64,000 nt of DNA. Source: Pantoea sp. CCBC3-3-1. GTDB lineage: Bacteria > Pseudomonadota > Gammaproteobacteria > Enterobacterales > Enterobacteriaceae. The DNA is taken from the NCBI RefSeq assembly GCF_007981265.1, contig NZ_CP034363.1:1178001-1242000 (forward strand). Direction: 5' to 3'. Positions 32,120-40,911 of this stretch are shown here, piece after piece. The notes beneath the pieces were generated by a model that ran no database searches, had not been told where the DNA came from, and saw nothing but the letters and a program-made list of their open reading frames with translations. Position numbers and translations under genes: made by a program. The stretch's first letter is position 1. The number at the start of each line of letters is the position of its first letter.

Positions 32120-32650
32120 TTACTGCTCGCGTTTTTCTATTGCACGCTCAATACGTTTTAGCGCTTGCAGACAGCGTTGTAACCGTCCTTCCAACGCCGC
32201 AATTTCTCGCTGTAGGGTCTGCTGCTGTGCTAACGTCTGCTGCGCGCCAAGCTGGCTTTCACGATCGGCGATCATCGATTTAAGCCGGCGTTCATAATCC
32301 TGATGTTTCGCCAGCTTTTCGTATAAATTCTCCTGTTGTGGCTCCTCGCGCGTTTCGGCCGTGCGAAGTTTCAGCGTCGCCAGCTCCCGTTGCAGCGCGC
32401 TTATTTGCAGCACGACGCGTTCTGCCATCCAGGCGACCCGTTCGGTACGCTGGCCGTTTACGCTTTGTTTTAGCAGCGTGAAACTGTGCTGAACTTCCTG
32501 CAAATAATCGCCAAGGCGGGTGCTGTGACTGCGAAAAAGTTGATCGTCAAAGCGAGCTTTGGGCGTACGTTTATTCGTATGGGGAGCAACGGCCTGAGCC
32601 AGCTCTTCAAGCTTTTCTTCCAGCTGCTGAAGCAGGTGGGCACTTTTCAT
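32120..32650 (-). CDS. priC: PriC, primosomal replication protein N''
   Basis: This 176-residue, Gln/Glu/Arg-rich helical protein promotes restart of stalled forks by loading DnaB without PriA. Similarity to E. coli PriC is moderate but spans the length, strongest in QDYERRLKSMIADRESQL and the C-terminal helix. Position between rsmS and ybaN is conserved. Confidence 0.88.
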   Translation of the reverse strand: MKSAHLLQQLEEKLEELAQAVAPHTNKRTPKARFDDQLFRSHSTRLGDYLQEVQHSFTLLKQSVNGQRTERVAWMAERVVLQISALQRELATLKLRTAETREEPQQENLYEKLAKHQDYERRLKSMIADRESQLGAQQTLAQQQTLQREIAALEGRLQRCLQALKRIERAIEKREQ

Positions 32651-32711
32651 GGTGTTCTCTCCGGTGAATGCACCGTTTATACTACGTGTTCAGCAAAAGA
32701 AAAGGGCATCT

Positions 32712-33089
32712 ATGCAACGTATCCTCTTACTGATAGCGGGCTGGCTGGCGATGGGGCTGGCAACGCTGGGCATTATTTTGCCTTTATTGCCCACTACGCC
32801 ATTTCTGCTGCTGGCCGCGTGGTGTTTTGCTCGTTCCTCGCCGAGATTTCACGACTGGTTGCTGAACCGGTCGATCTTTGGGCGTTATCTGCGTCACTGG
32901 CAACAGTATCGGGCCGTGCCGCCCGGAACAAAAGGGCGGGCAATAACGATAACGCTGATCACCTTTGCTGTTTCGCTTTGGCTGGTTAAAATTATTTGGG
33001 TGCGACTGTTATTAATTTGTATGCTCGGTGTACTCATTCTCTTTATGTTACGGTTGCCGGTCATTGATGAAGGGCAACAAAAACCGTGA
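32712..33089 (+). CDS. ybaN: YbaN, DUF454 inner-membrane protein
   Basis: This 125-residue protein has hydrophobic spans near residues 4-45 and 85-118 and the family motif LPTTPFLLLAAWCFARSSPRFHDWL. The function is unknown. The start at 12 codons or more inside the open frame is chosen because AAGGGC precedes it and it matches E. coli. It is divergent from priC, upstream of apt. Confidence 0.88.
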   Translation: MQRILLLIAGWLAMGLATLGIILPLLPTTPFLLLAAWCFARSSPRFHDWLLNRSIFGRYLRHWQQYRAVPPGTKGRAITITLITFAVSLWLVKIIWVRLLLICMLGVLILFMLRLPVIDEGQQKP

Positions 33090-33245
33090 ATTTGCTTCCA
33101 GCGGTTGCAATTGTCGGACGGTTTGCATAGATTTGGTCGTTTTCGTGCGCGGCTTCCCCCAGACACTCCTGTTTTGCTCTGCTAATTTGTCTGCAAGAGC
33201 ACCGAAGCTGCGCGAGTCAGATTTGTATTTACCAGGCACAACATT

Positions 33246-33797
33246 ATGACCGCAACTGCGCAGCAGCTTGAATTTCTTAAAAACAGTATCAAAAGCATTG
33301 AGGATTACCCTAAGCCGGGCATTCTGTTCCGTGACGTGACCAGCTTACTGGAAGATCCGCAGGCCTATGCGCTTAGCATTGAACTGTTAGTTGAACGCTA
33401 CCGTAATGCGGGTATCACGAAAGTCGTGGGTACTGAAGCACGTGGTTTCCTGTTCGGTGCCCCGGTCGCTTTAGGTCTGGGTGTTGGTTTTGTTCCCGTG
33501 CGTAAACCGGGCAAACTTCCACGCAAGACCTATACCGAAAGCTACGAGCTGGAATATGGCACCGACAGTCTGGAACTGCACTGTGATGCAATTGGCCCGG
33601 GCGATATTGTGCTGGTGGTGGACGATCTGCTGGCAACGGGCGGAACTATCGAAGCGACGGCCAAACTGATCCGCCGTGCGGGTGGTGAAGTGAAGGATGC
33701 GGCTTTTATCATCAACCTGTTCGATCTGAGTGGCGAGTCGCGCCTGAACGCGCTGGGTATTAACTGCTACAGCCTGGTTAACTTCCCGGGCCACTAA
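33246..33797 (+). CDS. apt: Apt, adenine phosphoribosyltransferase
   Basis: This 183-residue purine salvage enzyme makes AMP from adenine and PRPP. The PRPP-binding motif [13 protein letters not shown] is at residues 122-134. The length equals E. coli Apt. In E. coli dnaX follows directly; here the autotransporter gene intervenes. Confidence 0.98.
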   Translation: MTATAQQLEFLKNSIKSIEDYPKPGILFRDVTSLLEDPQAYALSIELLVERYRNAGITKVVGTEARGFLFGAPVALGLGVGFVPVRKPGKLPRKTYTESYELEYGTDSLELHCDAIGPGDIVLVVDDLLATGGTIEATAKLIRRAGGEVKDAAFIINLFDLSGESRLNALGINCYSLVNFPGH

Positions 33798-33839
33798 GAC
33801 GATGCGGCAAGCGGGCATCCGCTCATCTTGCCGGACGAT

Positions 33840-33870
33840 AAAACCCCACGTTCTGACGTGGGGTTTTTGT
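33840..33870. terminator. Terminator between convergent apt and the autotransporter gene
   Basis: AAACCCCACG pairs with CGTGGGGTTT around TTCTGA, with A and T tails on the two sides. It probably serves both genes. Confidence 0.85.
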
Positions 33871-33874
33871 TTTA

Positions 33875-36800
33875 TCAGAACTTAATATTTACCGAGACGG
33901 CAACGGCCTGGCTCGTTTCATGTGCCGATTTTTGCACATCGTAATGAAGCCCGTAGCTCATATTCTCTTTCTGCACCTGTAGTCCTGTCCTGGCGCTGAA
34001 GGCAGAGCGGTCGGCAAGGCGTGATTCGCTCCAGGCCGAACCCTTAACGCCCGCCATCGTCACCCTTGTTCCGTTTGTCGTGTCGCCCGTGGTGACAATA
34101 TAAGCGAGATCCAGCGCCGGTTTGAGAGTATAGCCCGACGCCGTTTTAAACTCCTTACTGAACATCACGCCGAGCGGCATTGACCACAGGGAAGCCGAGC
34201 TGTCACCATTTTTGAACAGGGACTTGCCGTTACTCATTGCATCGAAACTGCGGTTTTTCAATAAAGTATAACGCAGGCCAACATGGGGAATGATGTCGGC
34301 ATAAGGGCTCTCAACGCTATACTCGGCGGTCAGCCCGCCACTCAGAATGGTTGATTTAGTCTCTCCTGACAGTTTTGTATAAGGCGTCGCTGCCGACAGG
34401 GACTGCTTCATATCGTGACTGACACGTGAATAGTTAACATCAGCGATTAAGTTCCAGTTGTTATTCAGCCAGCTGCCATAAAGCGACGCTCCCCAGAAAT
34501 CGAGATCGTCCTTCACTGGATACACATTTCCGGAAGAATTGCCTTTTCCTTTACCGATGTTCAGTGCGCCGCCGGTTTTCAGAATGGCGTCTTCTTTTGT
34601 GATTAACGTGTCTTCTGCGCCCACAAAAACGCCCGCAAGCCAGGTGTCTGTTTTGGCGTTGAAACCGCCAGAACTATAGCCTTTTAGCGTGCTGTCGCTG
34701 TAGAGCAGGGACGTCCACAGATTGAACCCTTCCTCCAGCGGCGTGCCCTTAAAGAAATGCTCTCCCTGCGACAGATGCTGTGAAATGGCTTTGGTGGTTG
34801 CCGACATCACCTGGAAACTGCTCCCCGCGACGTTAGCGATAGAAGCAAAGTTAATTGCCGATTCGACAAGGCGGGCCGCCGTATCTGTATCGCTAACGGT
34901 TTGTACATCCATCGCCTGCGACACAAACTGCTGTGCTGCGTTGTCGGAGGTGGTGTCCACGCCAATCTGCGTGGTCATGGCTCGGAGTAATTTCACCGAA
35001 CGGCCAGAAATTTTTGGTGCTGTAGTGCTGAGATCGGCGTTATCCAGCGTCAGCAGCGTGCTGCCCGCTGCGGCAGAAGCCGTCGCAGTGAGCAGGCGGC
35101 TGGTGGTGCTGATTTGGCTTTGAGCCCATGTCGGAGCCGTTTGGGTGGTTATCGCCGATCCTGTTACCGCAGTAAAACTTTCTCCTGCGCTAACGCCCTC
35201 ATTGGTCAGCACCAGCAGTTGTGCACCGCTATCAATTTGTGCACTCCCCATTGCCAGCGCGGCATTACCGGAATCAATCCAGGATTTGGCCGTCAGCACG
35301 GTGAGCGACGAAGCCCCCAACCCTTGAGTAGCAGCCTCTCCACCGACACGCCAGCTCAGATCGCTGCTGGAAAGGTCGAGCGTAGTGTCGCCGCTCAGTA
35401 CCAGCGTACCGTTATAAGTCACCTGCTGGGTCTGCTGTAAAAGAGCAACGCTTTCCTGCCAGTTATCAGCATTCAGTTCAGTGGAACCAAAAATCGCCGT
35501 GCCGTCGCCGCTAACAATAAAGGTTCCAAGATTGGCCTCCAGAGCTTTACTGGCGAACAGCCCACCGCTGAGGATGACACTGCCGTTATTCAGTTCAGTG
35601 CTGCTAACCTGAAACGATCCGCCGCTTTGACGATATTGGTTTTCTTCTGCTGAGGTCGTGCCGGCTAAAGCGCTCCAGACGGTAGCTGCGCCGATGGTCA
35701 GCGCGCCGCCGGTAAAAGCGCCGCCCCGAATGTCGAGCGTGCCTGCGGCACCGGTTCCGGCATTTTTCGCGTAAGCGCTGCTGTTCAGCGTGCCATCATG
35801 ACTGCCATTTTGTCCGCCCAGCTGTATTTCTGTGCCAATTTGCCCGCTGCCGTTTGTAAAAATGGCGGTTCCGCTGCCACCGTTACCGGCACTGCCGCCG
35901 TTACCTGAGCGCCCACGGACGCCATTATTTACGCCGCCATCGCCCGCATCGCCGCCGCTACCGCCCAGGACCAATGCACCGCTGTTATTGATAACACCGC
36001 TGTTGAATTGCAGCGTTCCCTCTGCGCCGTCCGAGCCGTTGCCGCCATTACCGGCTGAAGCGCTGCCCAGCAAATTCCCCCCGGTGCCGCCATTACCGCC
36101 GTTGCCGCCAATCTGTAAGCCGGAGGTTAAGGTCAGCGTACTGTTTTCCACCGTTAGCACGCCCGTTCCCGCAGCACCCGCATCGCCCGCCTGACCGCCC
36201 TGACCGCCAGCTGCACCTTTACCGCCTGCGGCAAGCGAATCAGCCGTGCCTGCCTTGCCGTTGGCACCGCTGTTGCCGCCAGTACCACCGTTTGCGCCAT
36301 CCGCACCGATCGCCAGCGACTGTACGGTCAGCACGCTGTTATTCAACGTTAGCGAACCTTGTGCGCCGTCGCCGCCTCTGGCTCCCTGGCCGCCTTTGCC
36401 TCCTGCGCCGCCGTTGCCGCCCTGGCCGCTGTCGCCCGCTTCTCCAGTGATATTGCTGGCAGAGGTTTGACCTGCATCACCCCCTGAGCCGCCATTGCCA
36501 CCATTGCCGCCGTTTGAACCCGCGCCCGCAGCGCCGCCAATGGTCAGGGCGCTTTTGACGGAGAGCGTAGTGTTATTCAGCGTCAGGCTACCGCTACCGC
36601 CGTTCCCACCCTGCGCGCCATTGCCCCCATTCCCCGCTTTTCCCCCCGTACCACCTTGACCACCGGAACCCGGAAAACCGCCAGCGGCCTGTACGCCCGC
36701 GACGCCCGCGTTGCCACCGCTGTTGCCTTTACCACCGTCTCCGCCAGCTCCTCCCTCTTCGCCGTTGCTGGCAATGCCGCCACTGCCGCCGAGGGTCATG

Positions 36801-37438
36801 GTGGTGGTGGAAAAGTTGCTTTGATTAATGGTCAAATCGCCAATGCCGCCCGTCGCGCCGTTGCCGCCGCTACCGCCATTTGACCCATTCCCCCCTGTGC
36901 CGCCGTCACCGCCGTCACCGCCATCGCCACCGATGCCGGTTATACCACCGCTGCCGCCATTGCCGCCTTTTCCGCCATCCCCGCCGGTTGTACCGGCAGA
37001 GCTTTCGCCAGGCGTGCCGCCTGCGCCGCCGTCTCCGCCAATTTGCAACAGGCCCACCTGGCCTTTGACGTTACGAATAGTGGCTGTCGTACTGGCTCCT
37101 TCGGTAGCGGCAGATCCGTCGGTGCCAGCCGTCCCATTCGCACCGCTGCCGCCCGAGGCACCGCTGTTGCCATTGCCACCGTTGCCGTTACCTGAAGCAT
37201 TCGCGCCGTTGCTACCGTTACCGCCATTGCTTGCCGCGCCTGCCTGGCTGCCTGAACTGCCGTTGCCGCCGCTACCGCCAGGTGTGCCAATATTAATATC
37301 CTCGCTGGCCTGGGCAATATTTAAACCTGCAAACGTTGGCAGGGTAATAATCGCCAGTATATTTATTGCCTTGATGATCCTTTGGTTTTTTATACGTACA
37401 GGAATGGGGGGTAAAGCATGTTTATCCTTACTGTTCAT
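33875..37438 (-). CDS. Glycine-rich autotransporter (type Va secretion)
   Basis: This 1187-residue exported protein has a long signal peptide of about 44 residues (ends IAQA, then SEDINIG). The passenger (51 to about 590) alternates long GG-X-rich segments with eight short beta modules, near residues 117, 199, 283, 361, 426, 474, 523 and 565. These follow the pattern G-[ST]-L-x-[LIF]-x-N...L-x-[IL]-G-G. A Ser/Thr/Ala-rich beta region (about 590-800) is followed by the outer-membrane beta-barrel (about 900-1187) ending in Phe. The module pattern suggests beta-helix rungs with glycine-rich loops. A role in adhesion or biofilm is likely but inferred. It is inserted between apt and dnaX, with A+T-rich flanking DNA upstream and a Fur-like palindrome. 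Confidence 0.88.
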   Translation of the reverse strand: MNSKDKHALPPIPVRIKNQRIIKAINILAIITLPTFAGLNIAQASEDINIGTPGGSGGNGSSGSQAGAASNGGNGSNGANASGNGNGGNGNSGASGGSGANGTAGTDGSAATEGASTTATIRNVKGQVGLLQIGGDGGAGGTPGESSAGTTGGDGGKGGNGGSGGITGIGGDGGDGGDGGTGGNGSNGGSGGNGATGGIGDLTINQSNFSTTTMTLGGSGGIASNGEEGGAGGDGGKGNSGGNAGVAGVQAAGGFPGSGGQGGTGGKAGNGGNGAQGGNGGSGSLTLNNTTLSVKSALTIGGAAGAGSNGGNGGNGGSGGDAGQTSASNITGEAGDSGQGGNGGAGGKGGQGARGGDGAQGSLTLNNSVLTVQSLAIGADGANGGTGGNSGANGKAGTADSLAAGGKGAAGGQGGQAGDAGAAGTGVLTVENSTLTLTSGLQIGGNGGNGGTGGNLLGSASAGNGGNGSDGAEGTLQFNSGVINNSGALVLGGSGGDAGDGGVNNGVRGRSGNGGSAGNGGSGTAIFTNGSGQIGTEIQLGGQNGSHDGTLNSSAYAKNAGTGAAGTLDIRGGAFTGGALTIGAATVWSALAGTTSAEENQYRQSGGSFQVSSTELNNGSVILSGGLFASKALEANLGTFIVSGDGTAIFGSTELNADNWQESVALLQQTQQVTYNGTLVLSGDTTLDLSSSDLSWRVGGEAATQGLGASSLTVLTAKSWIDSGNAALAMGSAQIDSGAQLLVLTNEGVSAGESFTAVTGSAITTQTAPTWAQSQISTTSRLLTATASAAAGSTLLTLDNADLSTTAPKISGRSVKLLRAMTTQIGVDTTSDNAAQQFVSQAMDVQTVSDTDTAARLVESAINFASIANVAGSSFQVMSATTKAISQHLSQGEHFFKGTPLEEGFNLWTSLLYSDSTLKGYSSGGFNAKTDTWLAGVFVGAEDTLITKEDAILKTGGALNIGKGKGNSSGNVYPVKDDLDFWGASLYGSWLNNNWNLIADVNYSRVSHDMKQSLSAATPYTKLSGETKSTILSGGLTAEYSVESPYADIIPHVGLRYTLLKNRSFDAMSNGKSLFKNGDSSASLWSMPLGVMFSKEFKTASGYTLKPALDLAYIVTTGDTTNGTRVTMAGVKGSAWSESRLADRSAFSARTGLQVQKENMSYGLHYDVQKSAHETSQAVAVSVNIKF
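35743..37288 (-). repeat. Coding repeat: glycine-rich segments with eight beta modules
   Basis: This encodes residues 51-565 of the autotransporter. Module starts are spaced about 82, 84, 78, 65, 48, 49 and 42 residues apart, so the glycine-rich segments shorten toward the C-terminus. The opposite strand is a long Pro-rich open frame that is not a gene. Confidence 0.85.
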
Positions 37439-37922
37439 TTTTATATTCCATTATTTTTTAACAAGGTTTTAGGTTTTTTACTAAAGCGTTTATAGATAAT
37501 AATTATCTAAAAACAGGTGCTTATATTTTTTTTGAGGTCGTACTCTTCTTTGGCGCTTTTCTTCCTGTTTTTTTGATGAATCAATGAGGGGAATGAATGT
37601 GTCACTCTTCATTAAATACCCAGCTTTTTTGGCGGTAAATCCATTTCAGGTTGAAAAGTTGAAAATTAAGAATATTGGCCTGGCATTTACTCTTAGTGCT
37701 GAATAAAAATCTGATGCGGCGGAGGCAATGTTTTTTCTGAAAAGCGGCAAAAATGATTATCGGCTGGTTATCCCGGCAGCGTTTGGCGTACCGTTTTGCT
37801 CAAAGTGATAGGAATGGCATCCGACGTGCTGGTACACTGTCAGGGTATTTTGCAAAGAGGCTAAACCGCGATCCAACGGTGTTTAGATGAATTATTCCAT
37901 ATAAATCAATGATGAAGTATTA
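37439..37922. other. 484-nt intergenic region between the autotransporter gene and dnaX
   Basis: The left 250 nt are strongly A+T-rich and hold a Fur-like site. The right part is ordinary composition and should hold the dnaX promoter; TGGTACACT at 37830-37838 looks like an extended -10 element without a clear -35. No gene, insertion sequence end or integrase remnant is recognised. Confidence 0.55.
37493..37509. promoter_or_regulatory. Fur-like palindrome upstream of the autotransporter gene
   Basis: TAGATAAT-A-ATTATCTA is a perfect inverted repeat. Its core GATAATAATTATC fits the 7-1-7 Fur box (TGATAATNATTATCA) at all inner positions, differing only at the outermost T/A. It lies 55-70 nt upstream of the autotransporter start. 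Confidence 0.5.
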
Positions 37923-39839
37923 ATGAGCTATCAGGTACTGGCCCGCAAGTGGCGTCCTCAAGCGTTTACTGATGTTGTTGGTCAGGAGCATGTTCTGACC
38001 GCACTGGCTAACGGTTTGTCTCTTGGCCGCATCCATCACGCTTATCTTTTTTCTGGCACCCGAGGTGTCGGAAAGACCACCATTGCCCGCCTGTTGGCGA
38101 AAGGACTCAACTGCGAAACCGGCATCACCGCCACCCCCTGTGGCCAATGCGATAACTGTCGTGAGATCGAACAGGGACGCTTTGTCGATCTGATCGAGAT
38201 TGATGCAGCCTCACGTACCAAAGTAGAGGATACGCGCGATCTGCTGGATAACGTGCAGTACGCGCCTGCGCGGGGTCGTTTTAAGGTTTACCTGATTGAT
38301 GAAGTTCATATGCTCTCGCGGCACAGCTTTAATGCGTTGTTAAAAACGCTGGAAGAGCCGCCGGAACACGTCAAATTCCTGCTGGCAACGACCGATCCCC
38401 AGAAGCTGCCGGTGACGATCCTCTCGCGTTGTCTGCAATTTCATCTGAAAGCGCTGGATGTGGGCCAGATCCGCGGGCAGCTGGAACATGTGCTGCAACA
38501 AGAACAGATAGAATCGGAAACGCGCGCCTTACAGCTGCTTGCCCGGGCAGCGGATGGCAGCATGCGCGATGCCCTCAGCCTGACCGATCAGGCTATTGCC
38601 ATGGGGCAGGGGCAGATAACCACGGCAACGGTCAACAGCATGCTCGGCACGCTGGATGATGAGCAGCCGCTGGCGCTGGTGGAAGCGCTGGTGAATGCCG
38701 AAGGCGAGCAGGTCATGTCGTTGCTCGATCAGGCTGCCTCCAGAGGCGTTGAATGGGAAGCGCTACTGGTAGAGATGCTGACGTTGTTGCACCGCGTGGC
38801 GATGATCCAGCTGCTTCCTTCCGCCCTGGGCGAGGATTTTGCCATCGTGGAGCAGCGCTTGCGTGAGCTGGCTCGCCTTCTGCCGCCCGCTGATGTGCAG
38901 CTTTACTATCAGACTCTGCTCACCGGACGAAAAGAGCTGCCGCTGGCACCGGATCGTCGTATGGGCGTGGAAATGACGCTGCTGCGTGCGCTGGCTTTTC
39001 ATCCTAAACAGGTGATTGCCGAACCGGTCGCCCGGCCGGTAATGACGCCGCAGGCGCAGCCCGTGCAGGAAAAACCGGCCGAGCCGCCAGCAGGCTCAGC
39101 GCCGCCGCATACGGTGCAGCCTGCCGCTCATCTGCCCGATACCACCAGCCAGCTTCTGCAGGCGCGAACACAGTTAATGCGCCAGCAGGGAGCGACCAAA
39201 CCAAAAAAGAGTGAGCCGGCGGCGCAAAGTGCGCGGCCGGCAAGTTCGGCACTGGAGCGGCTGGCTTCAGTTACCGAGCGTGCTCAGAAGCGGCAGCCTG
39301 CCGCTGAATCTGACGCGCCGGTAAAAAAAGAGGCCTATCGCTGGAAGGCCCAGGTTCAGGAGGTCAAGGCGGAACCGGTTGCCACGCCAAAAGCCTTGCG
39401 TACGGCGCTGGAGCATGAGAAAACCCCCGAACTGATGGCAAAGTTGGCAAGCGAAGCGCAGCTGCGTGACGCATGGGCTGGCGAAATAGCCGGGCTGACG
39501 TTGCCGAAGCTGGTCCAGCAGCTGGCATTAAATGCCTGGAAAGAACAGACGGAAAACGGCGTGACGCTGCATCTGCGTTCCAGCCAGCGGCATCTGAACT
39601 CGCCGTCGGCCCAGAAAGTGTTGAGTGAAGCATTAAGCAGTGCTGCGGGGCAGCCGGTTGAACTCACGCTAATTGAAGACGATAATCCAGCAGTGCTAAC
39701 GCCGCTGGAATGGCGGCAGAAAATTTACGAAGAGAAACTGGCGCAGGCGCGTCAGTCGATAATCGCGGATACTCATATTCAGACACTGCGTCGCTTCTTT
39801 GATGCGGACGTGGATGAAGAGAGCATTCGCCCCCTTTGA
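37923..39839 (+). CDS. dnaX: DnaX, DNA polymerase III tau subunit (and gamma by frameshift)
   Basis: This 638-residue clamp-loader ATPase tethers polymerase cores at the replication fork. Walker A GTRGVGKTT is at 45-53 and the zinc ligands are Cys64, 73, 76 and 79. AAA+ domains I-III run to about residue 370, followed by a Pro/Ala/Gln-rich linker and the tau-specific domains that bind DnaB and the alpha subunit. A frameshift signal at 39203 yields gamma (430 residues). It is followed closely by ybaB-recR. Confidence 0.97.
   Translation: MSYQVLARKWRPQAFTDVVGQEHVLTALANGLSLGRIHHAYLFSGTRGVGKTTIARLLAKGLNCETGITATPCGQCDNCREIEQGRFVDLIEIDAASRTKVEDTRDLLDNVQYAPARGRFKVYLIDEVHMLSRHSFNALLKTLEEPPEHVKFLLATTDPQKLPVTILSRCLQFHLKALDVGQIRGQLEHVLQQEQIESETRALQLLARAADGSMRDALSLTDQAIAMGQGQITTATVNSMLGTLDDEQPLALVEALVNAEGEQVMSLLDQAASRGVEWEALLVEMLTLLHRVAMIQLLPSALGEDFAIVEQRLRELARLLPPADVQLYYQTLLTGRKELPLAPDRRMGVEMTLLRALAFHPKQVIAEPVARPVMTPQAQPVQEKPAEPPAGSAPPHTVQPAAHLPDTTSQLLQARTQLMRQQGATKPKKSEPAAQSARPASSALERLASVTERAQKRQPAAESDAPVKKEAYRWKAQVQEVKAEPVATPKALRTALEHEKTPELMAKLASEAQLRDAWAGEIAGLTLPKLVQQLALNAWKEQTENGVTLHLRSSQRHLNSPSAQKVLSEALSSAAGQPVELTLIEDDNPAVLTPLEWRQKIYEEKLAQARQSIIADTHIQTLRRFFDADVDEESIRPL
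39187..39241 (+). promoter_or_regulatory. Programmed -1 frameshift signal in dnaX
   Basis: The slippery heptamer A AAA AAG is at 39203-39209. A Shine-Dalgarno-like AGGGAG (39187-39192) lies ten bases upstream. A GC-rich hairpin (GCCGGC-G-GCGCAAAGTGCGC-G-GCCGGC) follows. After slippage the ribosome reads GAG and stops at TGA (39212-39214), giving gamma of 430 residues, close to the 431 of E. coli. Confidence 0.93.
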
Positions 39840-39881
39840 AACGCTGTAGCACGGCTACGGCCCTTCTTAAGAGAGAAAACT

Positions 39882-40211
39882 ATGTTTGGAAAAGGCGGAC
39901 TGGGTAACCTGATGAAACAGGCCCAGCAGATGCAGGACAAAATGGCGCAGGTGCAGGAAGAGATCGCCGCCATGGAAGTAACCGGTGAATCAGGCGCAGG
40001 CCTGGTTAAAGTTACCATCAACGGTGCGCACAACTGCCGCCGTGTGGAAGTCGATCCAAGCCTGCTGGAAGATGACAAAGACATGCTGGAAGATCTGGTT
40101 GCTGCCGCGTTTAACGACGCAGCTCGCCGCGTAGCGGAAGCGCAGAAAGAGAAGATGGCTGGCGTGTCTAACGGCATGCAGCTGCCACCTGGCTTCAAGA
40201 TGCCGTTCTGA
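39882..40211 (+). CDS. ybaB: YbaB, nucleoid-associated DNA-binding protein
   Basis: This 109-residue YbaB/EbfC-family protein binds DNA as a dimer. It has the Met/Gln-rich N-terminal helix ([18 protein letters not shown]) and the central [15 protein letters not shown] strand segment. It lies between dnaX and recR, and its stop overlaps the recR start by one base (TGATG). Confidence 0.96.
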   Translation: MFGKGGLGNLMKQAQQMQDKMAQVQEEIAAMEVTGESGAGLVKVTINGAHNCRRVEVDPSLLEDDKDMLEDLVAAAFNDAARRVAEAQKEKMAGVSNGMQLPPGFKMPF

Positions 40212-40816
40212 TGCAGACCAGCCCGCTCCTTGAAAGCCTGATGGAGTCGCTGCGCTGTTTGCCGGGCGTTGGGCCGAAGTCGGCGCAGCGCATGGCGTTT
40301 CAGCTGTTACAGCGCGATCGCAGCGGTGGAATGCGCCTGGCTCAGGCACTGACTCGCGCCATGTCTGAGATTGGGCACTGTGCAGACTGCCGGACCTTTA
40401 CCGAGCAGGAAATCTGCACCATCTGCGCCAATCCACGTCGGCAGCAGACCGGCCTGATCTGCGTGGTTGAAAGCCCGGCTGATATTCACGCTATTGAGCA
40501 AACCGGGCAGTTTGCCGGTCGCTACTTTGTGCTGATGGGCCACCTTTCGCCGCTGGACGGTATTGGTCCTGCTGACATCGGCCTGGACCGGCTGGAACAA
40601 CGGCTGGAAAAGGAAACGATTCAGGAAGTGATCCTGGCGACCAATCCAACGGTGGAAGGAGAGGCAACGGCCAACTATATCGCCGAGCTGTGCGGGCAAT
40701 ATGGCGTTGACGCCAGCCGCATTGCGCACGGCGTGCCGGTTGGCGGTGAGCTGGAAATGGTCGATGGCACCACGCTGTCGCACTCTCTGGCCGGGCGTCA
40801 CAAGATTATATTTTAG
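40211..40816 (+). CDS. recR: RecR, recombination mediator
   Basis: This 201-residue partner of RecF and RecO loads RecA onto SSB-coated gaps. The N-terminal helix-hairpin-helix ([14 protein letters not shown]), the zinc finger (Cys57, 60, 69, 72) and the Toprim domain ([12 protein letters not shown]) are clear. It is translationally coupled to ybaB. Confidence 0.97.
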   Translation: MQTSPLLESLMESLRCLPGVGPKSAQRMAFQLLQRDRSGGMRLAQALTRAMSEIGHCADCRTFTEQEICTICANPRRQQTGLICVVESPADIHAIEQTGQFAGRYFVLMGHLSPLDGIGPADIGLDRLEQRLEKETIQEVILATNPTVEGEATANYIAELCGQYGVDASRIAHGVPVGGELEMVDGTTLSHSLAGRHKIIF

Positions 40817-40845
40817 TCAGTCAACGGCACGATCCGTCGTGCCGT

Positions 40846-40873
40846 CTTGAAATCCCCGCAGGCATCCCCATCT
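40846..40873 (+). promoter_or_regulatory. Sigma-32 (heat shock) promoter of htpG
   Basis: CTTGAAA (40846-40852), a 13-nt spacer and CCCCATCT (40866-40873) are a near-perfect RpoH promoter about 40 nt before htpG. Confidence 0.92.
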
Positions 40874-40911
40874 TACTCTCAACGTAAACCCCCTGTTTAG
40901 TTGAGGTAGCA

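Noticed and set aside
33799..33838. REP-like hairpin after apt (GGCAAG...CTTGCC with inner GCGG-GCAT-CCGC)
   Set aside because: It is a real stem, but without other copies in the window it cannot be called a repeat element; the adjacent terminator is a better-supported feature.
36828..37472. Proline-rich open frame antisense to the autotransporter
   Set aside because: It is the complement of GGN glycine codons, which read as Pro and Ala; composition explains it fully.
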